Source: an uncultured Lachnospiraceae bacterium (GTDB lineage: Bacteria > Bacillota > Clostridia > Lachnospirales > Lachnospiraceae). From it: a DNA stretch of 64,000 nt. The DNA lies in assembly GCA_910578335.1 (NCBI GenBank), contig CAJTPU010000007.1, positions 98,837 through 162,836 on the forward strand. The letters run 5' to 3'. The translations under genes were made by a program, and so were the position numbers. A model generated the notes under the pieces. The model searched no databases and was not told the origin of the DNA. It saw only the letters and a list, made by a program, of their open reading frames with translations. Positions 60,695 to 64,000 of this stretch are shown in pieces (positions within the stretch are counted from its first letter, which is position 1; every line of letters starts with the position of its first letter).

Positions 60695-61975
60695 ATGATA
60701 CTTCGGGATTTGTCTGCTTTTTGGAGCATGTTTCATGTGATTTTTCTGTTTATTATGTTGTTTCGTTCGCGCTATACAAAAGGAAAAACCTTATTGTTAG
60801 CGGGAGCAGGCATGGGGCTGCTGATGTTTTTAAACGGGGTGGGAGTAGTCGTACTGGGTTTTGAGGTGATGGGCAAGATATTTCTCTTTACCTGCTCCAT
60901 TCCCAGCTTTCTCTTTTTTTACCTGCTTTCCGCAGATAAAAAATTCCGCTTTCTGCTTACCTTTTGTCTGGCAGATACGTCAAGTCTGTGGATTATCGGT
61001 GTTACGCTTCTTCTGGATTCTTATCTGGGAGGCGGAAAATATATCGTAATGTTTGTGAGCAGGCTGATTGCGTTTCCGCTGATGGAATATCTGGCGTACC
61101 GTTTTTTGCGAAAGCCTTATCTGGAGCTGCAGGATGCAGTGAAGAAGGGATGGGGTATTTTTGCGGGCATGACGCTTTTGTACTATGTGCTGCTTGCGGT
61201 TATGCTGTATTATCCTTCCAATATAGAAAACCGTCCGGCTGATGTTTTGCCCTGTGTGCTGGTACTGCTTCTGATGTTTTTCAATTACGCCACGATATTT
61301 TCAGCGCTTTACAGGCAGCTTCTGCTCTACAGAAAGCAGCAGAATGAGCGTGTCCTGCAGGAACAGAAGAGCGCGCTGGAAGGGCAGCTTGAAAACCAGC
61401 AGCGTATACGGAGAATGAAGCATGACATGAAGGGGCATGTGATTACGTTATCGGGGCTGCTTTCCTCCGGAAAGACGGAGGAGGCGCTGGAATATCTGGA
61501 GCATGTGAAGTCGGAGACAGATACCTTGTATGGAAAGTTCTGCGCCAATCCGTATATCGATGCGGTATTGGTTCACTATTATCAGAAATTTCAGGAGCTG
61601 GGGGCAGAATTTGAAATGGATATTCGGATAGGGGATGAGGAACTGCCTTATATGGGACTGTGCCAGATTCTTTCGAATGGGCTGGAAAATGCATGGGATG
61701 CGTTGAAAGCGCTTGATGAGGAAAAGCGAAAGGTTTCCGTGCAGATGAAATATAATAAGGATTACTTGATTATTCGGATAAAAAATCGCTGCAGGGAGGA
61801 GCTGCAGGTGGAAAAAGGGGCAATCGTCAAGTCGAGCAAGGAAGAAAGCGGGCATGGATTTGGACTGCCTACGGTGCTGGAGACGGCAAAGCAGCTCGGC
61901 GGCGATATGATGTGCTATACGGAAAACGAAAATTTTGTGCTGGATGTGATGGCGCGCTGCCGGCACAATAGCTGA
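60695..61975 (+). CDS. AgrC-like membrane sensor histidine kinase (GHKL type)
   Basis: 426 residues. ATG 60695 is 13 nt after GGAGG; a TTG at 60686 is an alternative start 4 nt after it. The N-terminal ~200 residues contain about six membrane helices with little extracellular loop. A linker coiled-coil precedes phospho-His in MKHDMKGHVITLSGLL, and the GHKL ATPase shows ILSNGLENAWDAL and SGHGFGLPTVL. Partners with the response regulator of the preceding gene. Confidence 0.9.
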   Translation: MILRDLSAFWSMFHVIFLFIMLFRSRYTKGKTLLLAGAGMGLLMFLNGVGVVVLGFEVMGKIFLFTCSIPSFLFFYLLSADKKFRFLLTFCLADTSSLWIIGVTLLLDSYLGGGKYIVMFVSRLIAFPLMEYLAYRFLRKPYLELQDAVKKGWGIFAGMTLLYYVLLAVMLYYPSNIENRPADVLPCVLVLLLMFFNYATIFSALYRQLLLYRKQQNERVLQEQKSALEGQLENQQRIRRMKHDMKGHVITLSGLLSSGKTEEALEYLEHVKSETDTLYGKFCANPYIDAVLVHYYQKFQELGAEFEMDIRIGDEELPYMGLCQILSNGLENAWDALKALDEEKRKVSVQMKYNKDYLIIRIKNRCREELQVEKGAIVKSSKEESGHGFGLPTVLETAKQLGGDMMCYTENENFVLDVMARCRHNS

Positions 61976-61991
61976 TGAACGAGCAAAAAGG

Positions 61992-62020
61992 GCATCTGCC
62001 GCAGGGCAGGTGCTTTTTTT
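61992..62020 (+). terminator. Terminator of the LytTR two-component operon
   Basis: GCATCTGCC (61992-62000) pairs with GGCAGGTGC (62005-62013, one G-U), followed by seven T. Confidence 0.85.
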
Positions 62021-62065
62021 ATGCAAAAATTATTGTGCGGGAAGTGCTTACGAACTTTGGTATTC

Positions 62066-62097
62066 AAAATTAGCCCAATTGGAGACAGAATTGGCAC
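62066..62097 (+). promoter_or_regulatory. Paired LytTR-type sites upstream of the secreted repeat protein
   Basis: Direct repeats AAAATTAGCCC (62066) and AGAATTGGCAC (62087), 21 bp apart, with TATAAT (62120-62125) starting 33 nt after the second repeat, the same geometry as at 59893-59952. From 62065 to 62126 about three quarters of positions match that promoter, including the shared GAGAGTAAAAAAA. Confidence 0.65.
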
Positions 62098-62178
62098 AGA
62101 GAGTAAAAAAACCATGTGTTATAATGAAAAAAAGCAGTTTTTACAGGGCGAAAGCCTATTGATGTGAAGGAGAAGAGG

Positions 62179-64000
62179 ATGAAAAAACGAAGGAGAAAAG
62201 GGTTGCAGAAGGCTTTGTCGGTATTTCTTTCAATGGCATTGCTGGTGGGACTTTTATCCAATGCAGTACCGGTTTTTGTGCGTGCGGCGGAGAATGTGAT
62301 TACGACCTTTGATGGATTGAAGAGTGCGGTTGAAGGCGCGGCAGGCGAGGTGGTGCTGACAATCGGTGCGGATATAGAGATAACGGGAACCATCGAAGTA
62401 AGAAGTGGCAGTACGGTCACGCTTCTGTCTGCCGGAAATCATACATTGAAGCGTGCGGCTGGCTTTAGAAGCACCATGATTGCCGTGAATGGTACGCTGA
62501 AGCTGGGAAGCGAAAACGGCATGGGCAGCGGCAACAGCCTGACGCTGGACGGCGGCGCAGTGTGGACGGGAAGCGCCGATGCTGTTTTGGGAAGAGGTAC
62601 GATAAACAATGGTGTCAGCGCCAGCTACTCAATCCTAACGGGAAGCGCGGGAAGTGCCATGTACCTTTATGCGGGTGTGACCCTTCAAAATAACGCTTCC
62701 GGTTCTAACGGATACGGGGGAGCAGTTACTTTGCCGGAAAAGAGCGCACTGTATTTGTACGGCGCCGTTTTGCGCAACAATTATACTTCGAACGGCGGCG
62801 GTGCGGTCAAGACGTATTCGGGCAGTACCTTTATCATGAACAGCGGAGAAGTGTATGGGAATCAGGCGGGAACGCACGGAGGCGCTTTTCAGATTTTCGG
62901 AACGGAATATTTAAGCGGCAGTCGGAATCCGGCGCATGTTACCTGTACCATATCCGGCGGTACCATTCGAAATAACCTCTGCAACCGATATGGCGGTGCG
63001 ATTGCCATATCGGATTATTCCAATGTGGAATTGACCGGCAGTGCAAAAATATTAAACAACCGAACCACAAGCACCGGAACCTATCCGGGCGGCGGGGTTG
63101 CCTTTGCGGATAATAACACAAGTTTAAAAATATCCGGTTCTGCGATGATATTTGGCAATACGCGGGGAGACGGCAGGAATGACAATCTGCATATTGGCTA
63201 TAACGCCTGCAACAAGATTACGGTAGAAAATCTTTCTGCAGGTTCCAGAATCGGCGTTACCATGAAAAACGGAAGTGGTGTGTTCAGCAACACTGCGGCG
63301 GCAGATTACAGCGCCTGCTTTTTTAGTGATTCTGCCGATTATTGTGTGGTATTACAGACGGGCAATGCCCTTGCCCTGTCAAGCAACAGTGGACTCAAAG
63401 TTACGACGCAGCCTAAGATACCGAATTACCCGGCGGAAAAGACCATGAGTGTGTCGGCTTCTGGAACGGGGGGATTATCTTACCGGTGGTACCATTATTC
63501 GTCACAGGATACGGAAGCTTCTGTGGCGGAGGGCGTATCCGACACAAGTACCTATACTTTGCCGGATAATCTGGCGCAGGGGACTCATTTTTATTATTGC
63601 AACGTATCAGATGCAAGCGGGAACAGCGTTGCAACAAATGTAATAGCGATTTCCGTAACCCATACCCATAGCTATGGGGCAGAGTGGAAGAACGATGATA
63701 CAAATCACTGGCACGTGTGCGCCTGCGGAGAGAAGTCAGAGCTCTCGGAGCACAGCTACGGTGAGTGGGTGACGGACACGGAAGCGACGGAGGAAGCGGA
63801 AGGGACGAAGCACCGTAACTGTATGGCATGTGGATATCGGGAGAACGGGACGATACCGAAGCAGGAGCATGTGCACAGCTACGGGGCAGAATGGCAGAGC
63901 AACGAGACTAGCCACTGGCATGTGTGCGCCTGCGGAGAGAAGTCGGAGCTCTCGGAGCACAGCTACGGTGAGTGGGTGACGGACACGGAAGCGACGGAGG
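62179..64000 (+). CDS. Large secreted protein with beta-helix and HSYG repeat region (3' end outside window)
   Basis: Open to the right edge (607 codons seen). ATG 62179, with GAGAAGAGG just upstream. A signal peptide (MKKRRRKGLQKALSVFLSMA, cleaved after about residue 36 near VRAAE) leads to a parallel-beta-helix-like region with repeated Asn/Gly turns (LQNNASGSNGYGGAV, LRNNYTSNGGGAV, IRNNLCNRYGGAI), to about residue 410. An Ig-like segment (LSYRWYHYSS, HFYYCNVSD) follows, then a 69-residue repeat with paired Cys motifs (HWHVCACGEKSELSE, NCMACGY). Probably a cell-surface adhesin or matrix-binding protein; the anchor is not in view. Confidence 0.8.
   Translation, partial: MKKRRRKGLQKALSVFLSMALLVGLLSNAVPVFVRAAENVITTFDGLKSAVEGAAGEVVLTIGADIEITGTIEVRSGSTVTLLSAGNHTLKRAAGFRSTMIAVNGTLKLGSENGMGSGNSLTLDGGAVWTGSADAVLGRGTINNGVSASYSILTGSAGSAMYLYAGVTLQNNASGSNGYGGAVTLPEKSALYLYGAVLRNNYTSNGGGAVKTYSGSTFIMNSGEVYGNQAGTHGGAFQIFGTEYLSGSRNPAHVTCTISGGTIRNNLCNRYGGAIAISDYSNVELTGSAKILNNRTTSTGTYPGGGVAFADNNTSLKISGSAMIFGNTRGDGRNDNLHIGYNACNKITVENLSAGSRIGVTMKNGSGVFSNTAAADYSACFFSDSADYCVVLQTGNALALSSNSGLKVTTQPKIPNYPAEKTMSVSASGTGGLSYRWYHYSSQDTEASVAEGVSDTSTYTLPDNLAQGTHFYYCNVSDASGNSVATNVIAISVTHTHSYGAEWKNDDTNHWHVCACGEKSELSEHSYGEWVTDTEATEEAEGTKHRNCMACGYRENGTIPKQEHVHSYGAEWQSNETSHWHVCACGEKSELSEHSYGEWVTDTEATE
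63667..64000 (+). repeat. 207-bp tandem repeat within the secreted protein gene
   Basis: A unit beginning with the codons for HSYGAEW starts at 63667 and again at 63874, 207 bp (69 codons) apart, and the second copy runs to the window edge. The copies are nearly identical at the nucleotide level after the first ~45 bp, so further copies beyond the window are likely. Confidence 0.85.

Noticed and set aside
59985..61975. A complete agr quorum-sensing locus
   Set aside because: AgrA- and AgrC-like genes are present, but no AgrB protease or AgrD precursor peptide gene is found nearby.
1..64000. CRISPR array or prophage
   Set aside because: No evenly spaced short repeats, integrase, terminase, or capsid genes were seen; the only tandem repeats are within coding genes.

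Overview
The window reads as chromosome of an anaerobic, low-to-moderate G+C Gram-positive bacterium of the Clostridia, most likely a Lachnospiraceae member. This is inferred from the glycyl-radical ribonucleotide reductase, ClpC, a YtaF-type sporulation membrane protein, tRNA without an encoded CCA end, strong AGGAGG-type ribosome sites, several TTG/GTG starts, many small Lachnospiraceae-style hypothetical proteins, and a long signal-transduction inventory. There is no phage, insertion sequence, CRISPR array or rRNA operon in view.

Layout. 0-4.4 kb: 3' part of nrdD, an ACT-domain protein, a membrane acyltransferase and a convergent DUF4956 protein. 4.7-8.0 kb: four accessory genes on one strand (membrane protein, DUF4304-like protein, lipoprotein, ankyrin-repeat protein). 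8.1-12.5 kb: pyrF-pyrE, two small membrane proteins and an M29-type aminopeptidase. 12.6-16.1 kb: purE-purM-purN-purD. 16.1-23.2 kb: a zinc-ribbon/HTH protein, a repeat-rich SH3 membrane protein, a GntR(YtrA-type)-clpC operon, a small conserved protein and radA, followed by tRNA-Trp. 23.5-34.4 kb: one long signalling block (Hpt, response regulator/HD-GYP, soluble histidine kinase, second response regulator with a degenerate HD-GYP domain, cheR, cheB, cheY-like, cheA, cheW, MCP). 34.4-42.6 kb: YtaF, DUF6512, YkgJ-type cysteine-cluster protein, a cytoplasmic polysaccharide deacetylase convergent with a LacI regulator, a 750-residue protein with a cyclic-nucleotide-binding-like N-terminus, a DUF6508 protein and a TetR regulator just upstream of purL (42.6-46.4 kb). 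46.5-51 kb: GNAT, hotdog thioesterase, hybrid kinase and a variant HD-GYP protein. 51.2-53.8 kb: LytTR-DUF3021-ABC transporter operon. 53.9-58.4 kb: M18 aminopeptidase, AraC regulator, subtilisin-like protease. 58.5-64 kb: hemerythrin/CheX-like/receiver fusion, an AgrA/AgrC-like LytTR two-component system, and the start of a large secreted repeat protein that runs off the window.

How the genes fit together. Housekeeping nucleotide synthesis (pyrFE, purEMND, purL, nrdD) is interleaved with environmental sensing. The chemosensory block and the later HD-GYP, hemerythrin and LytTR genes suggest motility or surface behaviour coupled to cyclic-di-GMP turnover; no flagellar structural genes are present, so the output is not visible here. 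The clearest regulatory links seen directly in the DNA are: (1) near-identical promoters with paired 21-bp-spaced direct repeats upstream of the LytTR two-component operon and of the large secreted protein; (2) a perfect TGTTATA-N7-TATAACA palindrome over the -10 of the gntR-clpC operon; (3) a leader that can pair with the Shine-Dalgarno of the 750-residue protein gene and has an alternative upstream hairpin; and (4) a ~138-nt almost fully self-complementary element in front of the polysaccharide deacetylase gene. All functional names come from reading translated motifs and family memory; no database search was run.
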